NCBI GenBank assembly: GCA_900618425.1
Contig: UZAN01039510.1
Span: 84,934 to 148,933 of the forward strand
Direction of reading: 5' to 3'
Length of the DNA: 64,000 nucleotides
Origin: Echinostoma caproni
Taxonomy: Eukaryota; Platyhelminthes; Trematoda; Plagiorchiida; Echinostomatidae
Positions 25,361 through 38,134 of this stretch are shown here, piece after piece. A program made the position numbers and the translations under genes. The notes below the pieces were generated by a model, which saw only the letters and a program-made list of their open reading frames with translations, had not been told where the DNA came from and ran no database searches. Position 1 is the stretch's first letter, and the number at the start of each line of letters is the position of its first letter.

Positions 25361-28149
25361 GTCGGTATCTTGCTGAATCTTTCATCAACGTAACGCATTG
25401 TGCTGATGATCACGATCCTCGCGGTTTGTGCGGTTTCACCGATCTTTCTTTGATGTTTGGGTGCAAGGCATTCTTGCACTTTGATAGGATGTTTTTCACA
25501 TATCCTTATGGAAATGCATTTCGGATTTAGTCTACGTCAGACAAAATACTGAAAATCGGTTATTGTAGCTCGGGTAGTCTAGGTCCATCATGGAGAATAA
25601 CATTATTAAGGCTGGTACGTTCAATGTCATAAGAATAACTTGTTGCCCCACTGCTGCACACTTGGTACACTCTGACCACAATGTCAAGCTGGATGCTCTG
25701 ATAAATAGGAAACGCACACTCGAAAGCCTATGTTAGCCATCACCGAAATGATTTCGGATGAATAGTTTGATCACTGATCTCGGTGTACAGAACCACCGGG
25801 GTTCATGTCCAGCGCCGCTAATCGCTGAATCACGTCAAGTCAGCACGTTTCCTGCTCTGGTATGACACGGATGACATTCGGAACGTAATTATTTTTATCT
25901 GTTTTAGGATAGGACCTGCATGATGACAGATTTTTATTTAAAATTACACGGAATTAACTGTCCAAGTGTGAACATAAATCTTTATACACGCACGCGCGCA
26001 TCGCGTTGTAGTTAGTAAATTTCCCTCGGATTTAATGTCTCCTGACTTACACTGGCTTGATCAGAAAGTTCAGAAATAAACTTTCCGCCTTTTCGTGTGT
26101 TCTAGTTGTGACCCAATCTACTTTTCACGGATATTTTAAAGTTTCGTCAGGAATATGGAAAAGGTGAGGAACACTTTGGGCGTTCCACGTTACACCTCTC
26201 CTAAACGTAAACATTTTAACCTGACAGCAACGAATGATGATGTTAAAACATCACATAGCCCTGGTTTCGTTACGTTTTGAATAGATTTAACCATAATGGC
26301 TGGATCGAGTGAACAGAAGAATACAGAATTCTAGTAACATTCGGTTGAAGCAGTTTACTTTCTTCATGTGTTTCAAGTGTAGAAGCCTGACAGTGAAGAC
26401 CTGGATGGATGTGGGCTTCATGGGAATTCAATGCCAGTATCAACAAAAACATAATGAAATTAATTTGTGCATGATTTCATATTGATCAAACAAAGCACGT
26501 TGACTGCTCGTTCAACATGAGAACTTGGGTAACAAAATTTCAAAGAGTATCCCTGTACCATCGTCCATAACCCCATATACATAGCTCACGATTTCGACTA
26601 TCCGCCTACACAAGATTTTATGAAAATTTTGGTGTTTGTAAGAGCCACTCGAAGAAATTTGTTCTACACATATCGCATCAGACGGTTATATGTATGTGGC
26701 GATCATACATTACAGATAACTGATTGGTCGAATACAATTCCATTTACAACTATCACACAGGATAGCAAACTGAGCAAGTGAATGTGGCAATGCTAGCGAT
26801 ATCCATTACTAGAATCGTACAGGGGTGAAATAACAAAGGCCACATGAAATAACTAAAGAAAGAGAGGGATTGAATAAAATGCTGATGAGAGTTGTTAGCA
26901 TGTGTTTTTTATGGAGAAGGGACAATACTGAGAAAATGTAATCAACGGCTTGGATTGTAGTAGATGATACTGGATAGAGATTAGTGTGTTAGGAGGAAGG
27001 TTTATGCTCTGCTCTACTCACAATTATTCCACAGTCTAGGACAAGCTCCTTTTGGCTGCATGAAAACGCGAATTGCAATTGCCTCCACCGTATTTATTAA
27101 TTGACTTCTTATTCCTTGAGTGTAGCTCAGGGGTATAAGGTGAATTATTTCAAAAGCATCCAATTTGTTCACTACATACCCGCTACTGACGAGATGATCG
27201 AGAACCGAGCCGCGAGTGAACTTACCAATCCCTTATATAGGATAGCTCTGAGCAATACATTTTGATGATCATCTGTTATTATGTTCAATATATCGCACAC
27301 TTGAAGAGATATAAAATGGAGGATTTGGACTGGTTAAGCAGCTCGTCTTTTGTATACTGAAACATTAAGGGTCTAGTTGTAGTGAGTTAATTAGTGAGTT
27401 GGGAGGGGGACGTTCTAGAGATGACTTCAGATAGATGTCCGTTGGGAAACCCCAAAGCATCGCGGCCCTTAACCAGAACGATAACAAACGCGTTCCAGCG
27501 AGGAAGCGGCAGATTTGGTTATGTATGTCATCAACCATGTATGTTTATAAGTAAAAGCTTTTACAATACAGTCTGATAGAGGCACGCCATGAATGAAACT
27601 GTCTCGAACTATAATGTATCATCACTATGAATGGTACGCGCTCGGTATGATGAATATCTGATCAGACTGCACTCGTAGTTCAGGGAGTTAAGCTACAAGC
27701 ATGCTCATACTGTCCAACCCACGTTGTTTGGCAGAAAATGCCTGATTGGATGGTAGGGTCATTTCGTTTTGTTCATCAAATCTCTGTAAAGGATAGTTTT
27801 CCTTTTTTCTCTTATTTACAGGTGAAATGAATAGCCGGATGACACGTATTAAATTCGTCGAACAGCTGGGCTCATTTGAATGAAAGGCGACAAAAGTATT
27901 GCTGAGGTCAAATTGTCTTGGTCAACTTTCAATGCTTTAGTTTCGGCTACAGACATTTCTGCTAGTATGGGATAATGTACAAAGTCTGTATGGTAGCGGT
28001 GCCTCTGAATCACCTGTTTCAATTTTTCTCTGGAATTCCACGTTAATTATGTAAGATAGTAAGATTTCACTTATATGATCCAATGTCTCGAACAGCGGTA
28101 CATGTGCAAACAAGCATTCCACGTAGCTGAGAACATTGAGGTTTCTATC
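25361..28149. other. no recognisable gene; terminal-exon-like site
   Basis: AT-rich. At 27797-27822 there is a very strong polypyrimidine tract and acceptor (ttctcttatttacag), followed by a 19-codon open frame that ends in tga at about 27883 (MNSRMTRIKFVEQLGSFE). No homology recognised and no poly(A) signal close by. Confidence 0.4.
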
Positions 28150-28525
28150 TTCTCTATAAGGCTAAGCGAAACCTTCAAAGCAGGTTTTTGTGTCTGGGAG
28201 CTGATTTGAGATAAACTTGCTAGCTCATCGAATTCAGATCAATCGGCTTCGCTGGATAGGGTACAGATTACGTCTGCCCAGCTGTTGTCTGCCGCAACGT
28301 GCTCTTTTTGTTCTACCCTATCCCGATAGGAGGAAGCCACGTGGAGGCCAGCCAATGAATTGCAGACAAGGCATGAAGAAATGCTCAGAGCCGTTAAGTA
28401 AAGTAGGTGTCTCGAGCCTTCCAGGTTGAGGTCCAAAAGACTCCCCAACTGGTTGGATACATGAAAGAATATGGCAGCGAAATAACAGTGGTGGCGTTCT
28501 TGTTATCATTTGTTATCCTGCAAGA
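28150..28525 (+). pseudogene. RTE-like LINE, 3' end of reverse-transcriptase ORF
   Basis: The plus frame reads INRLRWIGYRLRLPSCCLPQ, then RRKPRGGQPMNCRQGMK, then VGVSSLPG. These are the conserved tail blocks (LRWLGHVLRMP / RGGQ..W..GMK / LPGWGPRD) of RTE-type LINE proteins. A tga replaces the Trp codon in LPGWGP at about 28427, and a later frameshift moves the final WRSCYHLLS block (about 28490-28520) into another frame. The catalytic domain is absent, so this is a 5'-truncated dead copy. Confidence 0.8.
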
Positions 28526-30947
28526 ATAATTGAAACAGTATGTATTCACAGTTAGGTGGTGTACTCTATGCGATGACCGTAAATGCTCAATCTCTTCCCC
28601 TCTTTTAAAATAGGTTCATTTTCTGTTTACCCTGCATACTTTCACTAAGCGTAGATGCGCTGTGTGTTTGGCAGCGATCAATGAAGTTTGCTGCGTTGTA
28701 TTCTGCTTTACGATGATGCTGATAATAATGATGATGATGATGAACATAGTTGGATATCCTTCGGTGAATTGATTCTCGGAGTTCCACAAACCATTGCGAC
28801 CCAGAATGATGCAGGTAATGAGATACAATAAATATAGTTGTGTTTTTTTCTTTGTTTCAACCCATGGAAATCGTTATTTTAAAACAATTTTTAATGCATT
28901 TATTAGCTATATACTAGGTACTGACGTATGTCCATTCTTAATTGTACGATTTTGACAACAAATGGCTATTGGAAGCCTTTCTTTCCAAAAACGGTTGTTG
29001 GTCTCATGGGCACAATATAAGTCAATAGACTTTCTCATCTGATTGAAACAAATGACAGTTGTTAGGAGATCTTTTTATAACCTACAAACATAGAATTGTT
29101 ATGGAAACCGGAAATCGCACTGACATAAAACAAACTATTAGATAATGCTTCAGTGAATATTGTTTCAAACTGTCAACGCAATCATGGTAACAATTTTCTT
29201 TCCGATTTTTATTGGACCCTATTCTTTTGATTTTCGGGGGGCTCGGCATCAGGCACTCCGCATCAAACAATAGAACGTTTCAGATTTAATAAAATACTCC
29301 GCAAATGGATCCTTAGTTCCCAGGGACAGCATGGATCAGAACACAATTTTCTGCACTGCTCTGTATTAGCGCAACTTGACCCAAGAGAGTTTATTCTTAA
29401 CCGTCTACAGTCAGCGCGAGACTGTCAATCGCACACTTATCAGACCGTAAACTGGTTCTGTTGCAGACACATTTTCCTCGGTATGCTCACTTTCACACTC
29501 GCCATGGTTGTAAACACGTGTAAAAGAAAATTTTGAATCCATTGAACGAAAGAACCTTTATTGTTCACGAAGTGATGCACCTGTTTTCCGAGAAAAAAAA
29601 TGCCTCGAATTTTCTGTCATGACGTCTGTGGTACTATTACCGCATTGCACGGTATTGAGCGTATATTAGTTACTGTATTCCAATCCTTTTAGTGTGAAAA
29701 ACACAAAACCTTTTATCGCTCCGGCTTCAGCAATAGGAATAGGCATTGGATGTGTGCAGTTGTAAGGTAGATAAAACAGTTTGATAATATGCATTATGAC
29801 TCAAATTTCACAATGATTTATTGATCCGGATTTCACTTTGTTCTACACAGTCTAATGATATCTGATTAGATTGTTTTCATGGATTGCCATGGATTTCAAC
29901 CAGTTTGGACGGAAATCCGTCTGCATGACCATATTCTTAGCCATTAAAATCCACCAAAATAATTTGCAGTACCGTAGAGAACACAACCGTTAATCATGTG
30001 AAAAACACAAGTGAGAGAAATGTGATAATTTCGTTCCCAGTATCCCTAGCTCATATTAAAACACTTGACCAGTAGAAAGTCGACATTAAGCATCTCTTAA
30101 CCACATTCTGATTCTAGTCCTGCAAAGAAGCTCTGTGAACGCAACTAGCTTATTCATTGCCTTATACGGATTTACTCTCATTGCATATCTGCATATCATG
30201 TAATGTTTGCATGTATGTTTAGAATTGTAGTTAGCTGTGTAACCACATTCCAGTGATGGCGAAACCACAAATTTAAGAGTATTCCGGAGGAAAGAGCTTT
30301 GTGAAAATGTAGAATGCAGGGATGCATCTAAACCCCCTTTTTGATAAAAAGTAATCTAGTTTTACCATAAATTCATACAAGGTAGAGGTATGTATCTAAG
30401 ACGTGTGCGTGGTAATTTATTTTAAAGTTGTTTATTTTGTTTCTTCTAAACTGTCTGCACTACTTGAGTTCTTGAACATCAAAACGATTGAGAAAATTAC
30501 TTCCTTCTTAAAAGTAAGTAATCTACGAAAAATAATTCCATAAGGAAAATAACCCCCGAGAAAATTGTATTATGGATCGTCATAAAAATATAATGGAGCA
30601 GGTGACTTTATTTAAAATAGATCATTGATTGAATTTATTAGGTTAAAAGATAGATGAAAGTATTCATTCGCGGTGGGTAAATTGGAACACGGGAGCGCTT
30701 TCTGACGATGTGATGGTGATCTACATCATAATGCATGCGTCGCTCACCATGTTGCATCAGTTCAATCGTTCGCTGTTAGCGTATGTACATCCTGGTTCGT
30801 ATTTCCAAAATTTAATGCCAGCAAACAATGTTACATACACAAAGCTTAACATAGAAGTAGTTACCAGATCGTAGGACTGAAGGCATCTACGTTTAAAAAG
30901 GTGTTGTTTTTTATTCCATTCATATTCATTAATGCGTGCCGAACAAA
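28526..30947. other. no recognisable gene
   Basis: AT-rich sequence; nothing supported beyond a short ATG microsatellite. Confidence 0.5.
28732..28744 (+). repeat. (ATG)n microsatellite
   Basis: About four GAT/ATG units after AATAAT. Confidence 0.7.
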
Positions 30948-31223
30948 TCACGGTACAGCAAGCTTTAAAACCAATAAATCCGTCCAATAATTACTTGTGG
31001 GCATGATAGGTTGTCCAAACCAAAGTAAGTACATTTCACTACTTTCCAGCTTGCCGGAGCAAGTGACATCAGGGTGTCTTGAGTAAGCTGTGTGTGGGCC
31101 GTTGGACGATACTTCCATTGGATAGGAACAAACGATCAAGGTGTACAATGCACCGCGATTCCCAATTGAGCGATTGATCACTGCTACAATCAGGAGGATA
31201 TCGAGTTTGTGCGACTCTACCAT
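30948..31223 (-). CDS. unrecognised 91-aa ATG frame
   Basis: True ATG start at 31223 and protein-like translation (MVESHKLDILLIVAVINRS at the N-terminus, a hydrophobic segment, then a polar middle). A second open minus frame overlaps its 3' end (30987-30757). No family match. A frame this long is expected by chance a few times in such a window, so coding status is doubtful. Confidence 0.15.
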   Translation of the reverse strand: MVESHKLDILLIVAVINRSIGNRGALYTLIVCSYPMEVSSNGPHTAYSRHPDVTCSGKLESSEMYLLWFGQPIMPTSNYWTDLLVLKLAVP

Positions 31224-31277
31224 ATTAGGTTGGATTCACGCTGTCTAGCCAAATCATTTAGATTAACTGCCGGTTGT

Positions 31278-31541
31278 TCACCGACCGGCTTTATCTCCGA
31301 AAGGTGGCCTTTCGTTCTCGCACTGTCTCCGCCATGGGGAGGCAGTTAGTGGGGCCTCCTCAGTAAAGGCCGTTTGAGCGATCAGTCGGACAGGAGCTTT
31401 TTGCGAAGTGCAGGGGATGCGGAATCTGGCACAAACCAACTGAAACCATACTTCGGCTGTCAGAGAATAAAATAATGAATTATTCAGCCAGGATCGACTG
31501 CCCCACAAAAAAGTAAATTCCTTCAGATTAACTGATTGCAT
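31278..31541 (-). CDS. unrecognised 87-aa ATG frame
   Basis: True ATG at 31541. It lies 54 bases ahead of the 91-aa frame on the same strand. Composition is higher in GC toward the 3' part and protein-like (ends ENERPPFGDKAGR), without a recognised domain. It might be a transposon remnant, since a CAGTTAATCT word recurs at its start and just after its end. Confidence 0.15.
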   Translation of the reverse strand: MQSVNLKEFTFLWGSRSWLNNSLFYSLTAEVWFQLVCARFRIPCTSQKAPVRLIAQTAFTEEAPLTASPWRRQCENERPPFGDKAGR

Positions 31542-34039
31542 CGAATGCCGAGCACCGAGCGACTTGAAAGGGCCAATACAGCCATTTTTGCAGCTTTGTA
31601 CCTCTCGAGATTAAGTGAACTGTGTGGGCTACCCAGCAGACAAAGCTAAAATGATTTTTATTAGGACATAATAGAGGAACCCCGGTTTTTACGGGCCATC
31701 TTCAAACACAATGGCTATCCGCACGGTTGTTTAACAAGATGATAAAATACAGTAGAAATAGTGTGAAGAAGACCCAGGTCAGAAAGAAATCGGTATACAC
31801 TGTCTTGTCTTTCAATGGGGATACATGGGCAGCAGTACTAAAAAGAAGACTATTCGATTTTGCAAGCAATCACTGGAAAATATCTTGTTTGTCTTTCTTT
31901 GTTCTATTTAAAATGTGTTCGGTGGGACTGTTTAGAAAAACAATAATAAGAGAACCTGATGTGCACTTGAGATTAGTGATGACTCAACCATAAATTTTCT
32001 GGGCATGTCTGTATGCATTGTCGTCCAACCGGGCTGGTCCGTTTTTCTGCCCACAAGTTATCAACATTAAACATGCTTACAAGATGATTCATAATATAGT
32101 GTGGGAGTGCTGTGTTTTGATCACGCATATCCGCTGATTCCTATGTTGAGGGGTACTGGTTAGCGCGAAGAATCCATGGATTTATTAAAAATTATTCACA
32201 CCGGTTAATGTAACGTTGTTCCATGAATGCGGTTTTAAAATTTAAAGATCTACAGTCACTTTTTACATCGGTTTTTTAAATGAAACGGATTTTAGTTAAG
32301 ACTTTGTGTTTTTTCCAAGTAAATCCACTTATAAACTAAACGAAAACAGAGGTAACTGCAGTAGAAGTATGCCTTTCTGTTCAGTATTATAAATAGGAGT
32401 CAGTTTGAAAGTATCCTACATGGGATAACTGTTTTTAGTCTTCCAACAAACTACACAAGTTGTAAGTGAATAATTCACTTCTGTTTCAACACGATCTTAA
32501 TTCCTGTAAGATTTACACGTGAGTGATTTCACCTCAATTTCTTTTCCAATGCCACACTGCCGTTTGCATTACGCAAACCTTCAGGGGCAGTGTCTTATCA
32601 TCATTGTGGCTTTCAATCAAACAAAAAAGGAACCATTTTCATTTGAATAATTTGTTTTCTTTGGAGCGGAAAGAACTTTTGACCTCGTGGGAGAAATGAA
32701 ACGCAAGGTCNNNNNNNGACGTATGTGTTCTTTCCATTATACCCTCACCCAGATTCACTTCACTGGGAATAAATAACGCAGGTCAGTTCACTGTCTTAGT
32801 TTGCCCTACTTTGTCGCTACAGGGTACAATCATGAGTAAGCACAAGGTGATTCCCTGTCGTTAGAGCTAAATCGAAAGCGATTTCGTTTCCTCGCTCTGA
32901 AAATAAAACAACCGTCAATCAATTCGTCCAGAAGACCGAAACAGATTTTTCCTTCCTTTGTGACCTATAGTGGCTATACGGCTCGTTTCTTATTTTCGTA
33001 GATCGAACCAGTCGGGAAAATTGCTGATTAAGGAATTTAAATTGCTATTTGTGTATTAGTGTATTAGTATCGATCGAATGGCTCATAATTAGGAACAAAA
33101 TCTGTCCTCATTTCACTTTCGCTTAGAAAAGGGCTTTGAAATGTGGTAGACTGGTACGGAAAAACAGTACTTGTATTTTGTTTTTTTATTCAGGAATCAC
33201 AGTTAAATGTGTTCATTTCAATAAAATACATTGTTTTCGGGCAACGCTTACACACCAATGAGACAGTTGTCAAGGGGACTTAGCTAGGCTCCAATCTTGT
33301 GGATAAATACCTAGAAGACTGACTTCATTGTGCTCCACAAGTAGAGTTAAGTTGATTTCTAAAAAAGTGGCTTCCGGAGCAGCTTGATAAGCCGTAGTAA
33401 ATAATTTTACTTTTTTACATCGAATAAAGGTTGGCCGAGCAATACGCTTTAAAGCACATTCTGCGGAAGTAAAAGTATTGTCCATGGACTCCATGGTGAC
33501 CTGAGAGCGATGCAAACAGCCAGGATGATTCGTAACACAGAAAATACTGAAAAGCATCAAAGAGGTAATAAAAACAAATCACTGATTGGGTCAGAGAGCA
33601 AAACGTTCAGGAGCAGTAAAATAGTAAATATTATCCGATTTACAATATCTGAGATGAGAGTTGTTAGACAAGACGGATTTGAAATTTATTTTAACCATAC
33701 AAAAATTGGTCACAGAAAAACCAAGAATTTTTTATTTATCATTTTATCTCAACAACACCAAAAAATACTAATGTTATCGTGTTATTTATTTCCACTTATT
33801 ATCCTTAAGGTTGCATGTATATGGCACGTTGACTGATCTATCATTGAGTAACGAATACGATTGCTAGTCAAATAAATGAAAGATCAACTCCATAGTCAGA
33901 GGACTTCATTATGTCTAAAACGTTTGGGTGCATGCAATCAGGCCACGTAGTCGATTAATAAACTCATCAACAGTTGCAAACTGTTAAACATCAATGATGG
34001 TGGTATGTGCAATTTTTTTCTGTTGTCGTGCGATGCTAT
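31542..34039. other. no recognised gene; assembly gap
   Basis: Contains the 7-N run at 32711-32717. A minus frame at 33560-33270 reads plausibly (for example KLFTTAYQAAPEATFLEINL) and has acceptor- and donor-like flanks near 33545 and 33314, but no family match. Confidence 0.4.
32711..32717. other. assembly gap (7 N)
   Basis: Seven undetermined bases in AT-rich sequence; no element boundary seen here. Confidence 0.95.
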
Positions 34040-34215
34040 TAGACAGAAGATGGGGGATTTCTTATGATCACCTGACGTTCGGAACATTCACTTCGCCACC
34101 CACGTTTGAATGTGTTTGACTATGATAACTGCCTATCTGTTCTACCTAGGTATGCGTCGTCACAGCTGCAGGTGAACTAGTAGAAAGTATGAAAGACTTT
34201 CAGTTTCACAGTTAT
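34040..34215 (-). pseudogene. PLE GIY-YIG relic
   Basis: On the minus strand near 34185-34130 the sequence reads FTCSCDDAYLGRTDRQL, preceded by a stop. This is the same Cys-rich lead-in and Y-x-G signature as the better copy at 2726-3225, with Ile changed to Leu. The following conserved helix region is scrambled. Too damaged to be functional. Confidence 0.65.
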
Positions 34216-34501
34216 GTTTACATTTGTCCAGATCAGCGTGGTCGAGACGTTGTTATACGGCGACGTAGGAATTCGACAAAAATATAAGTTATCCAATTGT
34301 ACACTGTTAGTAAAGTTTAGTTGAAATCTGAAATAAGAGCACATCAAAGGCTATTGATAAGAAACGTAAGTTACAAGTTTTCCGCAATGTCAGTCGTTCA
34401 GTGAGGTGGGCTTTTCCAGAATCTAATATTCGGCAAACAGAAGTTGTACGTGTTGAAAATAATGTGGAACGATTGTACGTTGGCGTGTGGATGTTGTTGG
34501 T

Positions 34502-34558
34502 GGTGTGTTCTGCGAGCTCGAATTGTTTGCAGACGTTGTGTAGTCAGGTTAGGCAACA
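34502..34558 (-). repeat. left arm of head-to-head inverted repeat (PLE-associated)
   Basis: Reverse complement of 34566-34624 with scattered changes. The shared blocks are TGTTGCCTA.CCTG, ACGTCTGC.AACAA, GAGCTCG.AGAACACAC or close variants. On the minus strand it lies about 290 bases upstream of the GIY-YIG relic, consistent with a terminal repeat of the same PLE with most of the ORF deleted. Confidence 0.75.
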
Positions 34559-34565
34559 CTGACGA

Positions 34566-34624
34566 TGTTGCCTAGCCTGGCTCCGAAACGTCTGCGAACA
34601 ACCCTCCCAGCTCGGAGAACACAC
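34566..34624 (+). repeat. right arm of head-to-head inverted repeat
   Basis: Partner of 34502-34558, separated by only seven bases (ctgacga, 34559-34565). It contains CCGAAACGTCTGCGAAC and AGCTCGGAGAACACAC, a sequence type commonly found at PLE ends. Confidence 0.75.
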
Positions 34625-36599
34625 AAACAACAACAAACGTTTTACGTTTTTCACATGCAAGGAACCTTAGACGGGATTTTCAGCTATTGCTGAATCCTCT
34701 ATTGTTAAAATGAATTTTCGGGTAGATAAACGACGAAAGCCTTGTTTGGCAAACCGATAACTTTTATGAGAACCTCAGATAATATGTTGGCATTGAACAT
34801 TTCATTCAAAAAGTCAAAAAATAAACTAGTACTGTGCTTGTTCGTCACAGCTAGTTCCTAATTCAAACCCAGGTATTTGCAAATTTCATATTCTTGGATA
34901 CATTATATAAAACACCGTAATACACTAAGCTCCCCTTGCGTCTTTTGCTTTGGTTTCAATTATAGTTGAAGCAAATACAACTACTCTCCGGTCAGGGATT
35001 GTCCACAAAGAAGAAATTCAAGTTGACAAGAAATCCAGTGAAGTTAATTACCTGAATTTTCATCACCGTACCGGAATGCTTGCTTAACATCTGTCAAATG
35101 TTAGGCACATTTGGTTTGTTGGTTGTAGATGGAAACTGCACACGACTAGTCAGAGCAACGGGCTTCAATTTTTCACCTTACGCTCGTCTGTTTATATCAG
35201 ACGCAGTTTCAATTAGGCAACCCCAATACAAGCTTAAAGCTGCTTTTTGAGGGCAGAAGTAAATGTTATTTCAAACGACCAGATTCTCGTTTTCCTGCCG
35301 TTATGCGCATTCTTCGTTTGATAACACCTCTATCGTACAATGCATCATGTAAAACATTATCCCAACTAATTTTACCGAGGTTCCGTCTTGCTCAGGACGA
35401 ATCAATTATTCCATGGCTTACTCCCCGTTTCGACCAATGAGTGCTCGAGTTAAGAACCGAAAATATAAAAATAATTGATCATTCCCAATAAAGTTAACTG
35501 AACAGTGCCAACAACGGCGCAAGCCATGTGTGTGTTATGTGGTTCTGTGCTTCGCTCATTGATGAAGGTCGTTTAAACAGTGCAGCTATGTATTGCACAT
35601 TAATCATGTGATTCTCATTAGCCGAGCGTGCACTGCTAGTTGTTGATAGACCTGGGTGATACGCAGCAGCAGTTGTGTCAAACGTCTGCCCTTAATTTAC
35701 GAGACTCTTCTGCTATGTTTAAACCTCGTTTACTTTCAAAACTGTTCCGGAACAGGATTTTCGTTCTGTTGAACTATTTATGCAACAACCTACGTGTAAT
35801 TGGTCATGAGGAATTGGCCTTTCACTGTGAATGATTGATGTATATGTACCTCTCTTTTTCAAAGTGTCGCTATTTATAACGGAAAACAAAGGAAGTCATA
35901 TAAAACAAGTAAATCAGGTGTGTGTTTGTGCATTGGGTATCTGCACAAACACGTTGTAAAGACATTCCGTCTGCCTGCCATAGACGTGCACCCACTCAAT
36001 TGTGATTCGTCCGTTCGAAATGTCATCACATCCGGTCTGGACACGAAAACCGGGAACAGAAGACATTGTTTTTTTCCTTTTTGCATACGATTGCTGTTCC
36101 CTACCGCACGATCATACATAGAATGTAACGAAATAGCCACAGATACTGAATCACTGAACGTCAACTCTGTTCAGTACGTTGTATTATGTTAAACACGTCA
36201 TATGTGGTTGTTAGGCGGTAAGAAAAATGCGGATACGAAATGATGAATACATCAATCATATCAATGCAAAGTTTTGTCAGATTTTTGGTTTTTGGGTGGA
36301 TGCAGGAGTATCACACGAGAACACTGGGTAATTGGATGAAATCAATAGAGTCCAATAATTTTGGAAACATATATATGTAATCGAACTTTTGATTTTTCAC
36401 TGCTGGCAATTTTGATATTTTTGTTTGTTGCTTTTATTTTACTATTGAGATCGGATGCAAGAAAGGACGTATTCACCCCACGGACTTCGTTTCCATACCA
36501 TATACTGTATCTCCAGTATCTCCAGTACATTCAAAGAAAATCCCAATATTTGGGGACTCAGTCGAGGAGCTCGTAAGCTCCGACGATAATCAAACCCGA
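34625..36599. other. no recognisable gene
   Basis: Overlapping frames on both strands at 35874-36192 cancel each other. Nothing else supported. Confidence 0.45.
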
Positions 36600-37590
36600 G
36601 TATCATCTCTTCAACCTTCTGATCCTGACACACGTTGTCTGATTTCATCTTTATTCACGTTATCCTCCCACCATGTTGTTGCGCAGACAACGGTTGTGAA
36701 AAACGGATCATCGTTGTACATGATCTGCTCCGAGAGGCCTGATTTCGCATGCACATGGCAACACGGCTCGTACCGTTGAGCAATGCACACGCCATTTCAG
36801 TGAAAGGGGTACGTCACACTAGCGCCAGAGATACCACAGATTAGCAGACGTTAATCCAGGTTCCATTACGAGTTAAGGGAACTTCTCCCATACACCTTCG
36901 TCAACCCTTATGCAATTCCCGAGGTGGACCCAATTTCCCACTACTTCCAGAACTTAATCAAACAAGGAAATTGTAGGAACAAGTTTCTGTCAGTCTTGCA
37001 ACGACAGCTTGTACTTTGAAGGTGCAAGCAAAATACGATAACGAGGAGCCTTAATTGCCAAGCAATTCAGCATGTTTTATATCTCCGGTAGGTTGTCGCT
37101 GAGTGAAGCAATATGGTCGGCATACTAGAAGTCTGNAAGTCTGCTACTCTGTCTCCAGGAAGAAGCTTGATGTCTGTTTTCGTTACGTTAAGTGGAGCTA
37201 ATTGCAGATCGTCTATGGTTAAGTTTAAGAAGAACGCAGAGACAGGGCAACTCTGTCCTATCCCGCTGCTAATGGGGAATTCGAGTGAGAGTTCATGATA
37301 AGCCCTAACCTCCCCGGAAGTCTGACGGTATGTGTGGTTTAGAAGCAGGGCATATTTCTCGGGTACTCCGCATCTCAGTAAACAGTTCCACAACGTGGGG
37401 CGATCGATGGAGTAGAGGACCGATCTGTTTTCCAAAAGCACGATAATAGTTAGTGATGTGCTGCAGTGTTCTGGCAGCTGACGNGGTCTATGCAACCGCG
37501 GCATGCACGGAACCTCGCCTGCCATTCACGCTTGCCTGATCAAACGCTGCTGCGACAGGGTGTCCATAAAGGCGCGAATAAGTGTACACG
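36600..37590 (-). pseudogene. RTE-like LINE reverse-transcriptase relic
   Basis: In minus-strand order: QARFRACRGCID (about 37520), then RSVLYSIDRPTLWNCLLRC (about 37410-37355, normally AFDS.DR..LW), HTYRQTSGEVRAYHELS, and SSGIGQSCPVSAFFLNLTID (normally SSG.RQGCP.SPFLFN..ID). In a different frame, YADH at 37124-37113 follows, where the catalytic YADD should be, then LAPSKYKLSLQD. Further blocks include SANLWYLWR and VRAVLPCACEIRPL near 36840-36750. Stops and frameshifts are scattered and two Ns (37136, 37484) fall inside. The change of the second catalytic Asp to His, the stop just before it and the frameshifts show that the copy is dead. Its 5' edge abuts an ATT microsatellite. Confidence 0.85.
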
Positions 37591-37608
37591 ATAATAATAA
37601 TAATAATG
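37591..37608 (+). repeat. (ATA)n microsatellite
   Basis: Six ATA/TAA units at the 5' boundary of the LINE fragment. Confidence 0.85.
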
Positions 37609-38134
37609 TTCCGGTTGGGTTGCTTGTGCAGATTTTCTTTATCACATGCGCCAACACGAACCTTTCCAAAGGAAAGCCAGACTAACTAATGACCCCATGC
37701 CCCGGGAAACACATAAGGCAAACCATGAAACTATTGATCATAGCAGAAACTGATATAAACCTACATAGTGGTTCGGAAGTCAAAGTCTTTCTTTTCAAGC
37801 CTGAGGGCTCGTTGTTTGTGAATATGTAAGGGGCCAAACATTGGACGTGCGATAAACTGGTCCCAATGAGAAAATCGTTGATTCGTCCAAGTTGTGCAAC
37901 TTCATTGGCAATAGCTATACTGCCTTCAACGAGTGGGAACAAAATCGTGAAATCAATGCACAGAGGCCGAGTTGCAACAAGGAAGGCTATTCCCGAGAGT
38001 AATGCCGGTATTTATCCCGCAAATATGGGGTGTGCTACATCTTGAAAAACGGTCTGATCAGCTACCCGGGTAGTATGCTTGCACTCTGCTGTGAGTTACC
38101 GGATCCACGATCCCTAGCTGGGTCGATGGATACG
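37609..38134. other. no recognisable gene
   Basis: A minus frame at 37942-37682 has no family match. Nothing else supported. Confidence 0.4.
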
